Shown: positions 19,175 through 29,637 of the stretch, piece after piece
Layout: each line of letters begins with the position of its first letter
Numbering within the stretch: position 1 is the first letter of the stretch
Source: a bacterium
Lineage (GTDB): Bacteria > Pseudomonadota > Gammaproteobacteria > Burkholderiales > Burkholderiaceae_C
Assembly (NCBI GenBank): GCA_030824555.1
Contig: JAVBXK010000028.1
Coordinates: forward strand, 43,463-107,462
DNA: 64,000 nt
Reading direction: 5' to 3'
Translations under genes and position numbers: made by a program
The notes under the pieces: model-generated
Database searches by the model: none
Told to the model about the DNA's origin: nothing
Seen by the model: only the letters and a program-made list of their open reading frames with translations

Positions 19175-19942
19175 TCATTCACCTTGCGAGCCACGGTGGG
19201 CCCAACCGGTGGTGTGTTTTTCAATGTAGCTGAACAGCTCATACATGACCATCGCCATGATGCCCACCACCAGCAGGCCACTGAACGCCAGGCCCATTTG
19301 CATGGACGAACCAGCCGAAATCAGCAGGTAACCGATGCCCTGGTCGGAAGCAGTCATTTCGGACACCGTAGTACCCACAAATGCCAGCGTGATGGCCACT
19401 TTCAGTGAACCGTAGAAGTAAGGCATGGAGCGGGGCAGCCCCACTTTGGTCAGCACGTCCCAGCGCTTGGCACCCAGCACGCGCAACACGTCTTCCAGCT
19501 CGGGTTCCAGCGTGGCCAGGCCGGTGGCAATGTTCACCATGATGGGAAAGAAGCTGATCAGAAAGGCCGTGAGCACCGCAGGCCCCACGCCAATGCCGAA
19601 CCACACCACCAGAATGGGAACGAAAGCCGCTTTGGGCAGCGCGTTGAAGGCCGTCATGAGCGGGTACACCGCCGCGTAGGCGAGGCGCGAGCTGCCAATC
19701 AGGAAGCCCAGCAACACCCCCACCACGATGGCGATGGCAAAGCCCACCATGGTCACCCAGAAGGTGCGCCAGGCGTGGCCTGCGATGGTGGCGCTGTGTT
19801 CCAGCGTTTGTTCCCAGATGCGCAATGGGCTGGGGAAAATGAATTCCGACACGCTGAATGCCGAGCAAATGACTTGCCACAGCACCACGGTGGCCAGCAT
19901 CAGCAGCCAGGGGGCCCAGGCTTCTTTCTGTTTGTTGTTCAT
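19175..19942 (-). CDS. ABC transporter permease (SsuC/TauC/ThiX type)
   Basis: BPD_transp_1 type membrane protein; adjacent ATPase and SBP. Confidence 0.85.
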   Translation of the reverse strand: MNNKQKEAWAPWLLMLATVVLWQVICSAFSVSEFIFPSPLRIWEQTLEHSATIAGHAWRTFWVTMVGFAIAIVVGVLLGFLIGSSRLAYAAVYPLMTAFNALPKAAFVPILVVWFGIGVGPAVLTAFLISFFPIMVNIATGLATLEPELEDVLRVLGAKRWDVLTKVGLPRSMPYFYGSLKVAITLAFVGTTVSEMTASDQGIGYLLISAGSSMQMGLAFSGLLVVGIMAMVMYELFSYIEKHTTGWAHRGSQGE

Positions 19943-19972
19943 GGTGGTTCCTGCAATGGTTGTGGCGTGTGT

Positions 19973-20815
19973 TTACTGGGTGATGGCTGCACCGGCACCA
20001 CGTTTGCGCATGGCCCCGATGTGTCCGCGCAGTTCGTGCACGATGTCGGTGAACTCGGGCGTGTAGGTCACTTCCAGGTCGCGGGGGCGGGGCAGGTCGA
20101 TGTGGCGTTTCACCACGAACCGGCCTGGGCCTTTGCTCATCACGTACACGGTGTCGGCCAGGAACACGCTTTCGCGCAGGTCGTGCGTGACCAGAATGAC
20201 GTTGAATTTCTGCGTGGCCTGCAGGTCGCGCAGCGTGCACCACAGCTCTTCGCGGGTGAACGCATCGAGTGCGCCAAAGGGCTCGTCCAGCAGCAGCATT
20301 TTGGGTTCGTGGATGAGCGCGCGGCAAATGCTGGCGCGCTGTTGCATGCCACCCGACAGCTGCCACGGAAACTTCTTTTCCATGCCACCCAGGCCCACGC
20401 TTTCCAGCAGCCTGCTGGCGCGGGCCTCGTATTCCTTGCGTTTGGCCTTGAACTGGCTGCGGTGTGGCTCCACGATTTCCAGTGGCAGCAGCACGTTGTC
20501 GAGCGTGGTGCGCCACGGCAACAGCGACGGTGCCTGGAAGGCCATGCCCGAAATTTTGAGCGGGCCGTCCACCGGCTGTCCATCCACAAAAATGTGACCC
20601 AGGCTGGGGCGTTTGAGACCCGTGGTCAGCTTCATGAAGGTGGACTTGCCGCAGCCCGATGGCCCCACGATGGCAATGAACTCGCCCTGCATGACCTGCA
20701 GGTTGATGTCTTCCACGGCAAAAATGCCCTTGGCGTGAAGCTCGTCGTTGTAGGCCAGCCAGACGTTGCGGAAATCGACAAACGCTTTGTCGGGGGCAGT
20801 TGTGGTGTCACTCAT
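19973..20815 (-). CDS. ABC transporter ATP-binding protein (SsuB/TauB type)
   Basis: GPSGCGKSTFMKL, LSGGMQQRASICRAL, LLLDEPFGALD. Confidence 0.9.
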   Translation of the reverse strand: MSDTTTAPDKAFVDFRNVWLAYNDELHAKGIFAVEDINLQVMQGEFIAIVGPSGCGKSTFMKLTTGLKRPSLGHIFVDGQPVDGPLKISGMAFQAPSLLPWRTTLDNVLLPLEIVEPHRSQFKAKRKEYEARASRLLESVGLGGMEKKFPWQLSGGMQQRASICRALIHEPKMLLLDEPFGALDAFTREELWCTLRDLQATQKFNVILVTHDLRESVFLADTVYVMSKGPGRFVVKRHIDLPRPRDLEVTYTPEFTDIVHELRGHIGAMRKRGAGAAITQ

Positions 20816-20927
20816 GAAAGGCTCCGGGCAACAAGTGGAAAGGGAGCGCCCAAACAAATAGCCAGTCCACCCGAGGGGCGGGCTGGCCATGTCAGTTCAG
20901 GCTGCGGCCTCGAAAGGCATCAGGCCT

Positions 20928-21959
20928 TTATTTTTTCTTGGGCAGGATGTCCAGCGCAGCGGCATCGGGCAGGGCAGAACCATCCCACACGGCTTTCACG
21001 TCGACACGGTTTTTGGTTTTGTAGGCGTCGGACACCTGGCTGGCCATCAGTGCCATGCGGCCATCGTTGACGCGGCCAAAGCCTTCCTTGCGGGCATCGG
21101 GGCTGGCCACAACCGAGTCGATGGCCATCTGGAAGCGGCGGGTTTCCAAGTCTGCGTTGATGATGCCGTCGCGGGCCTTCACCAGCTCGATGGCGGCCTT
21201 GGGGTTGGCCATGGCTTCCTTGGCACCTTTGGCAAAGGCCGACAGGAAGGCCTTCACGGCCGCATTGTTTTCTTTCAGCATCTTGGGGCTGACGATGATC
21301 ACGTTGCCGTACAGCTTCACGCCATTGTCGGCGTAAGGCATGACCACAATGTCTTCGGTTTTGACGCCACGGGCTTCCAGGTTCAGCAGCGACGTGAAAG
21401 AGAAGCCCGTGATGGCTTCGATGTCGCCCCGCACCAGCATGGTTTCACGCAGGGGTGGATCCATGGCTGTCCAGGTGACGTTCGTGATGCCATTGGCCTT
21501 CTCGAAAATGGGGAAAGCTTTGCGGCCAGCGTCGAACACCGGTGCACCCAGTTTCTTGCCGCTCAGATCAGCAGGGGTTTTGATGCCCGATTTTTTGAGT
21601 GCCAGCACCGCTGCGGGCGTGTTGTTGTAGACCATCATCACCGCCACGGGCTTGTTGGGCGCGTCGGGGTTGTTGGCGTGAAACTCCATCAGGGCTGCCA
21701 TGTCGGCAAAGCCCATGTCGTAGGTGCCAGAGGCCACGCGGGTGACGGTGGCACCCGAGCCGTTGCCAGCGTCAATGGTCACGTCCAGCCCGGCGTCTTT
21801 GAAGTACCCCTTGGCCAACGGTTGCAGGAACAGTGCCGAGGGGCCCTCGAAGCGCCAGTCAAGCTGGAACTTGACGGGCTTGTTTTGCGCCATGGCGGCA
21901 CCCGTGAAGGCCAGCGCCAGCGCTGCCACGGTGGCTTTGAGGAAAGGACGTTTGGTCAT
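20928..21959 (-). CDS. ABC transporter substrate-binding protein, NMT1/THI5-like
   Basis: KPVKFQLDWRFEGPSALFLQPLAKGYFKDAGLDVTIDAGNGSG with signal peptide. Confidence 0.85.
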   Translation of the reverse strand: MTKRPFLKATVAALALAFTGAAMAQNKPVKFQLDWRFEGPSALFLQPLAKGYFKDAGLDVTIDAGNGSGATVTRVASGTYDMGFADMAALMEFHANNPDAPNKPVAVMMVYNNTPAAVLALKKSGIKTPADLSGKKLGAPVFDAGRKAFPIFEKANGITNVTWTAMDPPLRETMLVRGDIEAITGFSFTSLLNLEARGVKTEDIVVMPYADNGVKLYGNVIIVSPKMLKENNAAVKAFLSAFAKGAKEAMANPKAAIELVKARDGIINADLETRRFQMAIDSVVASPDARKEGFGRVNDGRMALMASQVSDAYKTKNRVDVKAVWDGSALPDAAALDILPKKK

Positions 21960-22094
21960 GGGTGACTCCGGAAAGGTGCAATGGTTGACAACGGTGTTGC
22001 TTTGATTTGAGCAAGTTCAGTGCCAACTTTGCGCGTGCGACGGTGCATGCAAAGGGGCAAATCAGCTCAGACGGGCATTAAATCGAATGTGTAC

Positions 22095-22135
22095 GCGCCA
22101 GTTGAACACAAAATGGTATACAAAATTACTGGCGC
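22095..22135. promoter_or_regulatory. Dyad GCGCCAGT...ACTGGCGC enclosing TGGTATACAAAAT, upstream of NMT1-type operon
   Basis: 8-bp perfect arms; central motif resembles TGTATACAAAAT at 44831. Confidence 0.4.
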
Positions 22136-22311
22136 TTGGCACGCCATGTCATGCTGGGAAACCCGCGGGTCAGTTCACAAAAGACAGCTTTCGCACGCAG
22201 TTGGTGCCTCGCCTGGCTGTTGTGCCGTGTCGTGGTGCGCGCGGGCAATCCGAGCGAGCGTTGGGTTGCACCCATGCGGGGCGGCGGTCCCTGCCACCCA
22301 CAAAAAAGCGT

Positions 22312-22350
22312 GCAACCGGGATCAGTCCGGTGGCACGCTCAGAAGTGAGG
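22312..22350 (-). terminator. Rho-independent terminator after maeB
   Basis: Minus strand GCGTGCCACCGG-actgatc-CCGGTTGCACGC-TTTTTT. Confidence 0.8.
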
Positions 22351-22386
22351 CCAGCGGGTGTCACACCGCTGGCTCCGCCAGGCAGG

Positions 22387-24714
22387 TCAGGTCGCGGTGC
22401 GGGCTTTCATGCTGACGCTGGCCACAGCCAGAGCCGTCATGTTGAGCACCCGGCGCACGGTGGACGCTGGCGTCAGGATGTAGGCCGTGGCGGCTGCACC
22501 CATCAGCACGGGGCCCACGGTCACGCCACCGCTGGTGGTGGTTTTGAGTACGTTGTACAGGATGTTGGCTGCATCCAGGTTGGGGCAGACCAGCAGGTTG
22601 GCCGAGCCACTGAGCGTGCTGTCGGCGGTGTAGGCGTTGCGGATGTCTTCGTCCAGCGCCGCATCGCCATGCAATTCGCCGTCGCATTCGATGTCGGGGT
22701 GCTGTGCCACGAACAGGTCACGGGCCAGGCGCATTTTCTTGGCCGATGCGCGTTTGGACGATCCGAAGCTGGAGTGCGACAAAAATGCCACCTTGGGTGC
22801 AATGCCGAACTTCTGTACCTCTTGCGCCGACAGCCAGGCGATTTCGGCCAGCTGCTCGGCGCAGGGGTCTTCGTTGACGTAGGTGTCGGCAATGAACAGT
22901 GGGCCACGGTCAGTCATCAGCGCGTTGACGGCGGCGTAGTTGCTGACACCTTTGCGCTTGCCCAGGATGGCGTCAATGCGCTCCAGGTGTGTGCTGTACT
23001 GGCCGACCAGGCCGCAAATGAGCGCATCGGCATCGCCCAGCGACACCATCAGCGAACCGATGATGGTGTTGGAGCGGCGCACCGCCGCCTTGGCCACCTC
23101 GGGCGTGGCACCGTTGCGGGCCATGAGCTTGTGGTACTGCTCCCAATAGGTGCGAAAGCGTGGGTCGTCCTCGGGGTTGACGTTTTCAACGTCCACACCC
23201 AGGCGCATGCGCAGGCCTGCTTTTTCGATGCGGGCGGCAATCACGGAAGGGCGACCGATCAGGATGGGCCTGGCCAGGTGGTCGTCAATGGCCATTTGCG
23301 CGGCACGCAGTGCACGCTCGTCTTCGCCGTCAGCATAGGCCACGCGCTTGGTGGCATCGGGCGCGGCCTTGGCGATGTTGAAAATGGGCCGCATCAGGAT
23401 GCCGGTCTGCGTCACGAAGCGCGACAGCGTTTCGCGGTAAGCATCCATGTCGGTGATGGGGCGCGTGGCCACGCCACTGTCGGCTGCAGCCTGGGCCACA
23501 GCGGGCGCAATGCGCAGGATCAGGCGCGTGTCGAACGGCTTGGGGATCAGGTAGTCGGGGCCGAAGGTCAGTTCCTGGCCCGCGTAGGCGGCGGCCACTT
23601 CGTCGCTGGTTTCGACCTTGGCCAGGTCGGCAATCTGGCGCACGCAGGCCAGCTTCATTTCCTCGGTGATTTTGGTGGCCCCGCAGTCCAGTGCACCCCG
23701 GAAGATGTACGGGAAGCACAAGACATTGTTCACCTGGTTGGGGTAGTCGGAACGGCCGGTGGCAATGATGCAGTCCGGCCGAATGGCCTTGGCCAGTTCG
23801 GGGCGGATTTCAGGCTCGGGGTTGGCCAGCGCCAGGATGATGGGCCGGGTGCCCATGGTTTTGACCATGTCTGCCGTCATGACACCGGGGGCCGAGCAGC
23901 CCAGGAACACGTCGGCACCATTGACCACATCGGCCAGCGTGCGTGCGGCGGTGTCTTGTGCGTAGCGGGCCTTGGATTCGTCGTAACCACCGGGGCGGCC
24001 CTGGTAGATCACGCCTTTGCTGTCGCACACATAAATGTTTCTGGGGTTGGCTCCCAGGCCCACCATCACGTCCAGGCAGGCAAGGGCCGCAGCGCCTGCG
24101 CCCGACACGGCAATTTTCACGTCGCCAATGGCTTTGCCCACCAGCTCCAGGCCGTTCAGCAGCGCTGCGCTGGAGATGATGGCGGTGCCGTGTTGGTCAT
24201 CATGGAACACCGGGATGCCCATGCGCTCGCGCAACTTTTTCTCGATGTAGAAGCACTCGGGTGCCTTGATGTCTTCCAGGTTGATGCCGCCCAGCGTGGG
24301 CTCCAGCGCGGCAATCATGTCGACCAGCTTGTCGGGGTCGCGCTCGGCCAGTTCGATGTCGAACACGTCCACACCGGCAAACTTCTTGAACAGGCAGCCT
24401 TTGCCTTCCATGACGGGCTTGCTGGCCAGCGGACCGATGTCACCCAGGCCCAGTACGGCGGTGCCGTTGGTGATGACACCCACCAGGTTGCCACGGCTGG
24501 TGTACTCGTGCGCCTTGGCCGGATCGGCCGCGATGGCCAGGCACGGGTAAGCCACACCGGGTGAATACGCCAGCGACAGGTCGCGCTGATTGGTCAGTGG
24601 TTTGGTGGGGGTCACCGCAATCTTGCCGCGAACGGGCAGACGGTGGTAGTCGCATGCAGCATCGTGCAGGGCTTGTTCAGCCGGGGAGAGGGTGGTGTTG
24701 GGAGTGATGTCCAT
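22387..24714 (-). CDS. maeB: NADP-dependent malic enzyme with C-terminal phosphotransacetylase domain
   Basis: 775 aa; malic enzyme [28 protein letters not shown]...; PTA-like C-terminal half. Confidence 0.93.
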   Translation of the reverse strand: MDITPNTTLSPAEQALHDAACDYHRLPVRGKIAVTPTKPLTNQRDLSLAYSPGVAYPCLAIAADPAKAHEYTSRGNLVGVITNGTAVLGLGDIGPLASKPVMEGKGCLFKKFAGVDVFDIELAERDPDKLVDMIAALEPTLGGINLEDIKAPECFYIEKKLRERMGIPVFHDDQHGTAIISSAALLNGLELVGKAIGDVKIAVSGAGAAALACLDVMVGLGANPRNIYVCDSKGVIYQGRPGGYDESKARYAQDTAARTLADVVNGADVFLGCSAPGVMTADMVKTMGTRPIILALANPEPEIRPELAKAIRPDCIIATGRSDYPNQVNNVLCFPYIFRGALDCGATKITEEMKLACVRQIADLAKVETSDEVAAAYAGQELTFGPDYLIPKPFDTRLILRIAPAVAQAAADSGVATRPITDMDAYRETLSRFVTQTGILMRPIFNIAKAAPDATKRVAYADGEDERALRAAQMAIDDHLARPILIGRPSVIAARIEKAGLRMRLGVDVENVNPEDDPRFRTYWEQYHKLMARNGATPEVAKAAVRRSNTIIGSLMVSLGDADALICGLVGQYSTHLERIDAILGKRKGVSNYAAVNALMTDRGPLFIADTYVNEDPCAEQLAEIAWLSAQEVQKFGIAPKVAFLSHSSFGSSKRASAKKMRLARDLFVAQHPDIECDGELHGDAALDEDIRNAYTADSTLSGSANLLVCPNLDAANILYNVLKTTTSGGVTVGPVLMGAAATAYILTPASTVRRVLNMTALAVASVSMKARTAT

Positions 24715-24819
24715 GTTGTCTCCAATGGGTTGCGCGGGGGCTCAGGGCAATAAGCCTACCCTAACTGCCTTTCAGGGGGCACTGTGGCCTTCCACAGTCA
24801 ATCTGCTTTCCCTCATTGT

Positions 24820-27138
24820 TCACCGGTCAGTGGCGGCGGTCGGGGGACTCCCGTGCGGCTCGTTGTGGGGTGTTTGAAGCAAATGTCGCCCCACGTCGTG
24901 ACCATCCAAACCCAGCGAGGGAATGAAGCCCCCCAGTGCCCATTCGGCATAGCGCCAGTTGCCATCGACACGCAGCACACCTTCGGGAGGTGTCAGCTCG
25001 TTCACCGGTACCGTTTTCAGGGCACTGCCCATGAATTCGATCCAGGCCGGCAGAGCCAGCGACGACCCTGACGCATGGTTGCCCAGGCTGCGCGGGTTGT
25101 CGTGGCCTATCCATACGACAGCGACCAGACCGGGTTGGAACCCGGCAAACCAGGCATCCACCACATCGTTGGTGGTGCCCGTCTTGCCGTACAGGTCGGG
25201 GCGCTTCAGCGTGGCCTGCGCACGCGCGGCGGTGCCCGCGCGGGTGACTTCCTGCAGCAGCGTGCCGGTGACGAAGGTGTTGCGGGCGCTGGTCACGCGC
25301 AGGGCCTCGTCGGGCGCTTGGGGAGGGGCTTCGAAAATCACCTCGCCATCGGTACCGGTCACGCGCTTGATGACGGTGGTCGGCAGCAGGTAACCCCCGT
25401 TGGCCAGCACACCGTAGGCACTGGCCAGTTGCAGCGGGTTGGTGGCACCGGTGCCGAGTGCCAGGGTCAGGTTGTCGGGTTGGCGGGCCGGGTCGAAACC
25501 AAAGCGTGCCGTCCACTCTCGCATGGCGGGTGCCCCCAACAGTTGAACCAGCCGGATGGTGACCAGGTTTTTGGAACGAGTAAGCGCCTCCAGCAAGCTG
25601 ATGGGGCCATCGGTGCTGCCATCTGAGTTGGCGGGTGTCCAGTCCCCTACATTGGCCAGGGGCATGTCATTGACCAGGGTTTCGGGCATCACGCCGTGGT
25701 CGATGGCCGCAGCGTAAATGAAAGGCTTGAAGCTGGAGCCAGGCTGACGCCAGCCTTGTGTCACATGGTTGAACTGGTTGCGGTGAAAGTCGAACCCGCC
25801 TACCAGTGCCCGGACCTCGCCATTGGCGGGGTTCAGGGCCACCAGCGCGCCTTCGGCTTCAGGCCATTGCGCCAGTACCCATTGCTTGCCCTGCTGCATC
25901 ACACGCACCACCGAGCCACGGTGCAACGCCAGCTTGGCACTTGCTTTGGGGCCAAGGCCGGGCTGGGCCAGACGCAAGCCGCCAGGCCCAAGCTTGATCA
26001 CTTCGCCCGATGCCAGAACGGCCGTGACGGCCACCGGGCTCGCGCTGGTGACCACGGCGGCATGCAGGTCGTCGTCGTCGTCCACCTCGGCCAGTGCCTG
26101 GGTCATGCCGGGGTCTGTGTCAGCCCAGGCTTGCGGCAGGTTCTCCTGGCTTTCCGGCCCGCGCCAGGGTTGGCGTTGTGCGTGTTCGATCAGTGTGTGG
26201 CGCAGTGCCTTGTAGGCTGCTTGCTGTTCGGCTGCCACCAGTGTGGTGGTGACGCTGAATCCCTGCGTGTAGGCCTTGTCGCCAAATTGGGCGTACACCT
26301 GTGCGCGTGCCATCTCGGCCACGTATTCGGCGTGCACCTCCACATCGTTGAGTTTGCGGATGACCAGCTTTTCGGCCTTGGCCTGTTCGTGCTGTGCCTC
26401 GTTGATGACGCCTTGGCTGCGCATGCGGGCCAGTGCCACCAGTTGGCGTGCCTTGGCCCTTTCAGGGTTGCGGATGGGGTTGACGTTGTGGGGGTTTTGC
26501 GGGAGGCCTGCCAGCATGGCGCACTCTGCTGGGCCGAGCGCGCTCAGGGTTTTGCCAAAGTAAGTTTGCGCGGCAGCCTCGAAACCGTAGGCCCGTGAGC
26601 CCAGGTAAATCTGGTTCATGTACAGCTCAAGCACCTGGTCTTTGCTGAGCTGGGAATCGATTTTGTAGGCCAGCAGCGCCTCTTTGAACTTGCGCGTGAC
26701 CGTGCGTTCACGTGTGAGGAAGAACGTGCGTGCGACTTGCTGCGTGATGGTGGAGCCACCCTGCACCCGGCGCACCAGCCCAGCTGACAGGATGGACACC
26801 CCTGCGCGCGCCACGCTGATGGGGTCGATGCCGCTGTGCTGGTAAAAGCGCGCGTCTTCTACCGCGAGCAGGCTGTCTTTCATCAGCTGGGGTATCTGGT
26901 CGATGGTCTGGTACAGCCGCCGCTCGGCTCCGAAGCCGCCTATCTCCACCCCGTCTGCGGTGAACACGCGCAGCGGCTGTTTGGGCTGGTAATGGGTGAG
27001 GGTGTCCAGGCTGGGCAGGGTGGGGTAGACCACCACCGTGGCCACCCCTGCGGCAGCCGCCACCAGGCCCAAGGCCAGGGCACCGCTCCACAGGACGCGG
27101 CGCAGCAGGGGCATGCGGAAGAGTCGGGGTAAGGTCAT
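24820..27138 (-). CDS. mrcA: Penicillin-binding protein 1A
   Basis: Transglycosylase EDARFYQHSGIDP, QGGSTITQQVART; transpeptidase GSSFKPFIYAAA, KTGTTNDVVDAWF. Confidence 0.92.
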   Translation of the reverse strand: MTLPRLFRMPLLRRVLWSGALALGLVAAAAGVATVVVYPTLPSLDTLTHYQPKQPLRVFTADGVEIGGFGAERRLYQTIDQIPQLMKDSLLAVEDARFYQHSGIDPISVARAGVSILSAGLVRRVQGGSTITQQVARTFFLTRERTVTRKFKEALLAYKIDSQLSKDQVLELYMNQIYLGSRAYGFEAAAQTYFGKTLSALGPAECAMLAGLPQNPHNVNPIRNPERAKARQLVALARMRSQGVINEAQHEQAKAEKLVIRKLNDVEVHAEYVAEMARAQVYAQFGDKAYTQGFSVTTTLVAAEQQAAYKALRHTLIEHAQRQPWRGPESQENLPQAWADTDPGMTQALAEVDDDDDLHAAVVTSASPVAVTAVLASGEVIKLGPGGLRLAQPGLGPKASAKLALHRGSVVRVMQQGKQWVLAQWPEAEGALVALNPANGEVRALVGGFDFHRNQFNHVTQGWRQPGSSFKPFIYAAAIDHGVMPETLVNDMPLANVGDWTPANSDGSTDGPISLLEALTRSKNLVTIRLVQLLGAPAMREWTARFGFDPARQPDNLTLALGTGATNPLQLASAYGVLANGGYLLPTTVIKRVTGTDGEVIFEAPPQAPDEALRVTSARNTFVTGTLLQEVTRAGTAARAQATLKRPDLYGKTGTTNDVVDAWFAGFQPGLVAVVWIGHDNPRSLGNHASGSSLALPAWIEFMGSALKTVPVNELTPPEGVLRVDGNWRYAEWALGGFIPSLGLDGHDVGRHLLQTPHNEPHGSPPTAATDR

Positions 27139-27215
27139 TCGCAAGCTCTGCGCAAAGCCGCCATTATTGGCAGACACCGACGTTTGTCCCGAATGACAAG
27201 TCAATAAAAATATAT

Positions 27216-27264
27216 AAAAGTGTGCTTTGACGCTTTTTATAAAAGGAGTGTTAGCTATTGAAAT
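27216..27264 (-). repeat. Copy of dispersed AT-rich repeat in divergent mrcA/kdpD-like intergenic region
   Basis: AAAAGTGTGCTTTGACGCTTTTTATAAAAGGAGTGTTAGCTATTGAAATG. Confidence 0.6.
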
Positions 27265-27371
27265 GTATTTTTTTGAGGAGCCTCGTCTGGCGCTGCCGTC
27301 AAGGGCGACTGCGTGCGCTGGTCGGGCTCCTGATGACATCCTGATACGGGCAGTGATACGGTGTGGCCACC

Positions 27372-28883
27372 ATGAAGACAAGCGTCATTTCTCCTGCCAA
27401 CGCAACGCCTTGGGTCCACTGGGCCCGGGGAATTTCGTTGCTGGTGGCTGCCACGGCGGCGGGCTGGTTGCTGGACTCGCATGTGTCACTCACCAGCCAA
27501 GCCATGTTTTACGTCCTGGCGGTGGTGCTGGTGTCATACACGTCCCACTGGGTGGTGTCGGTGGCGTGCGCGCTGGCTGCGGTGACGACACTGAACTTCT
27601 TTTTTGTTCCGCCTCGCTGGACCTTCGAAGTGGACAGCCAGGAACACCTGATTGCCCTCTTCACCCTGCTGGTGGTGGCCTTGGCCATCAGCCACCTGAC
27701 GGCCAAATTGCGTCGAAAGACCGAGCAGGCCCGACTGAACGCACAGCGCGCACACCAGTTGCAGGCACTGGCCACCGATCTGGCCAACGCGCAACATGGC
27801 TCCGACGTTGTCAACCTGGGCCAGCACGCGCTGGATGCCGCGTTTGCAGGCCCCAGCACCCTGGCATGCTGGCAAGCCCTTGGTGAAACAGGGTGGACCC
27901 CGCCGCCGCCAGCCGATTTGCAGGACGGGTTGCACAGTTGCATGCGCGAAGCTGCGGCGCTGGGGCCGGGCACCGGCCGCTGGCCGGGTTTGAATGCCTG
28001 GTACCTGCCATTGGGTCAAACTGGCCAGATGATGGGGGCCGTGTGCATCCAGCACATCGACGCTGCCGACGAAGCCGGGCGCGAGCACGCACAAGCGCTG
28101 TGCACCCTGCTGGCCGATGCGCTGCTGCGGCTCAAGCTCACCACGGCCATGCAGGCATCGCAGGCTGAAACGCATCGTCAGCAGGACCAAAGCACATTTT
28201 TGGCCGCCATTTCACATGACTTGCGCACGCCACTGGCTGCGGTGGTCGGTGCGGCCTCGGCACTGCAAAGCCAGGGCGACAGGTTGAGCGAGCAGGCGCG
28301 AGAACGTTTGTTGCAAAGCATCGTCAGCGAGGCCACCTACCTCTCCACCCTGACCGAGAACACCCTGCAGCTGATGCAGCTGACCAACGCCGCCCAGCCC
28401 CTTCAACGCGACTGGCAGTCGGTGGAGGAGCTGGTGGGCGCGGTGCTGGCCCGCCTGCGCTTGCGCGACACCGACCGCCGCATCACTGCCCGCATTCCAG
28501 CCGGTTTGCCGCTGGTGGAGGCCGATGCCGTGCTGCTCGCGCAGCTGTTGACCAACCTGCTGGACAACGCGTTGAAGTACAGCAGTGGCCCGGTTGAACT
28601 GGTGGCAAATGCATCCACCACGTCCACAGCTCCGGTGTTGCAGTTGAGTGTGAAGGACAGGGGTGAACCCATTGCACCCGACCAGCAACAGCGCATTTTT
28701 CAGCCGTACTCGCGTAGCGACCAATCTGGCCAGCATGGCGCGGGCCTGGGGTTGGCGCTGTGCCGCGCCATTGCCACGGCCCACGGCGGCAGCCTGACCC
28801 TGCACCCGCGCCAGGGCGGCGGCAACACCTTCACGTTTGCCATGCCGATCAACCCCAATCAGCCCAAGGGAGACGAACCATGA
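27372..28883 (+). CDS. KdpD-like sensor histidine kinase lacking the N-terminal KdpD/USP modules (DUF4118-HisKA-HATPase)
   Basis: Starts directly at TM/DUF4118 region; SHDLRTPLAAVVGAASAL; NLLDNALKYS. Confidence 0.85.
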   Translation: MKTSVISPANATPWVHWARGISLLVAATAAGWLLDSHVSLTSQAMFYVLAVVLVSYTSHWVVSVACALAAVTTLNFFFVPPRWTFEVDSQEHLIALFTLLVVALAISHLTAKLRRKTEQARLNAQRAHQLQALATDLANAQHGSDVVNLGQHALDAAFAGPSTLACWQALGETGWTPPPPADLQDGLHSCMREAAALGPGTGRWPGLNAWYLPLGQTGQMMGAVCIQHIDAADEAGREHAQALCTLLADALLRLKLTTAMQASQAETHRQQDQSTFLAAISHDLRTPLAAVVGAASALQSQGDRLSEQARERLLQSIVSEATYLSTLTENTLQLMQLTNAAQPLQRDWQSVEELVGAVLARLRLRDTDRRITARIPAGLPLVEADAVLLAQLLTNLLDNALKYSSGPVELVANASTTSTAPVLQLSVKDRGEPIAPDQQQRIFQPYSRSDQSGQHGAGLGLALCRAIATAHGGSLTLHPRQGGGNTFTFAMPINPNQPKGDEP

Positions 28884-29566
28884 GCCTGCGTGTGCTGGTG
28901 GTGGAAGACGACCGCGACATCCGCAACCTGATGCAGTCGTCACTGGCGGTGGAAGGGTTCGAGGTGCACACCGCTGTGTCCCTCAGCGAGGCGCGCGCCC
29001 TGCTGCAGCACACCCCGCCTGATGTGGTGGTGCTGGACCTGGGCTTGCCCGATGGCGACGGGCTTGAGCTGGTGCGCCACATTCGCCAGCGTCACACGCT
29101 GCCCATCCTGGTGGTGTCGGCCCGGCACCAGGAGGCGCAAAAAATCCAGCTGCTCGACGCGGGCGCCGACGACTACCTGACCAAACCTTTCCAGGTAGGT
29201 GAGTTGCTGGCGCGCATCCGCGTGGCACTGCGCCACCGGGGCACAGCGCTGGCACCGACCGTCACCGAGCACCACCTGGACGACCTGCAAATCAACCTGG
29301 CCTTGCGCACGGTGGCGGTGGGTGGCGAGGCCCAGCACCTCACGCCCACCGAGTTCAAGCTGCTGGCGCGTCTGGTGCGCAGTGCCGGGCGGGTGGTGAC
29401 GCACCGCCAATTGCTGGCCGATGTGTGGGGGGCTGAATTCACCGAGCACACCCACTACCTGCGCCTGTACATGGGCCAGTTGCGCGCCAAGTTGGAGCGA
29501 GATCCCGCCGAGCCCCGACACCTGCTGACGGAAACCGGCGTGGGTTACCGGCTGGCCACCGACTGA
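28880..29566 (+). CDS. OmpR-family response regulator, KdpE-like
   Basis: [30 protein letters not shown]-terminal winged helix; ATGA overlap with kinase. Confidence 0.88.
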   Translation: MSLRVLVVEDDRDIRNLMQSSLAVEGFEVHTAVSLSEARALLQHTPPDVVVLDLGLPDGDGLELVRHIRQRHTLPILVVSARHQEAQKIQLLDAGADDYLTKPFQVGELLARIRVALRHRGTALAPTVTEHHLDDLQINLALRTVAVGGEAQHLTPTEFKLLARLVRSAGRVVTHRQLLADVWGAEFTEHTHYLRLYMGQLRAKLERDPAEPRHLLTETGVGYRLATD

Positions 29567-29637
29567 GCCGTGGCCCTTATGCCTTCCTGATGCGCGCTGG
29601 GCCACATTGCAGGCTTCTTGTCTGTGATGGGTCAAAC

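Noticed and set aside
22087-24564. 825-aa plus-strand ORF
   Set aside because: Antisense to maeB, a recognised enzyme; no recognisable domain.
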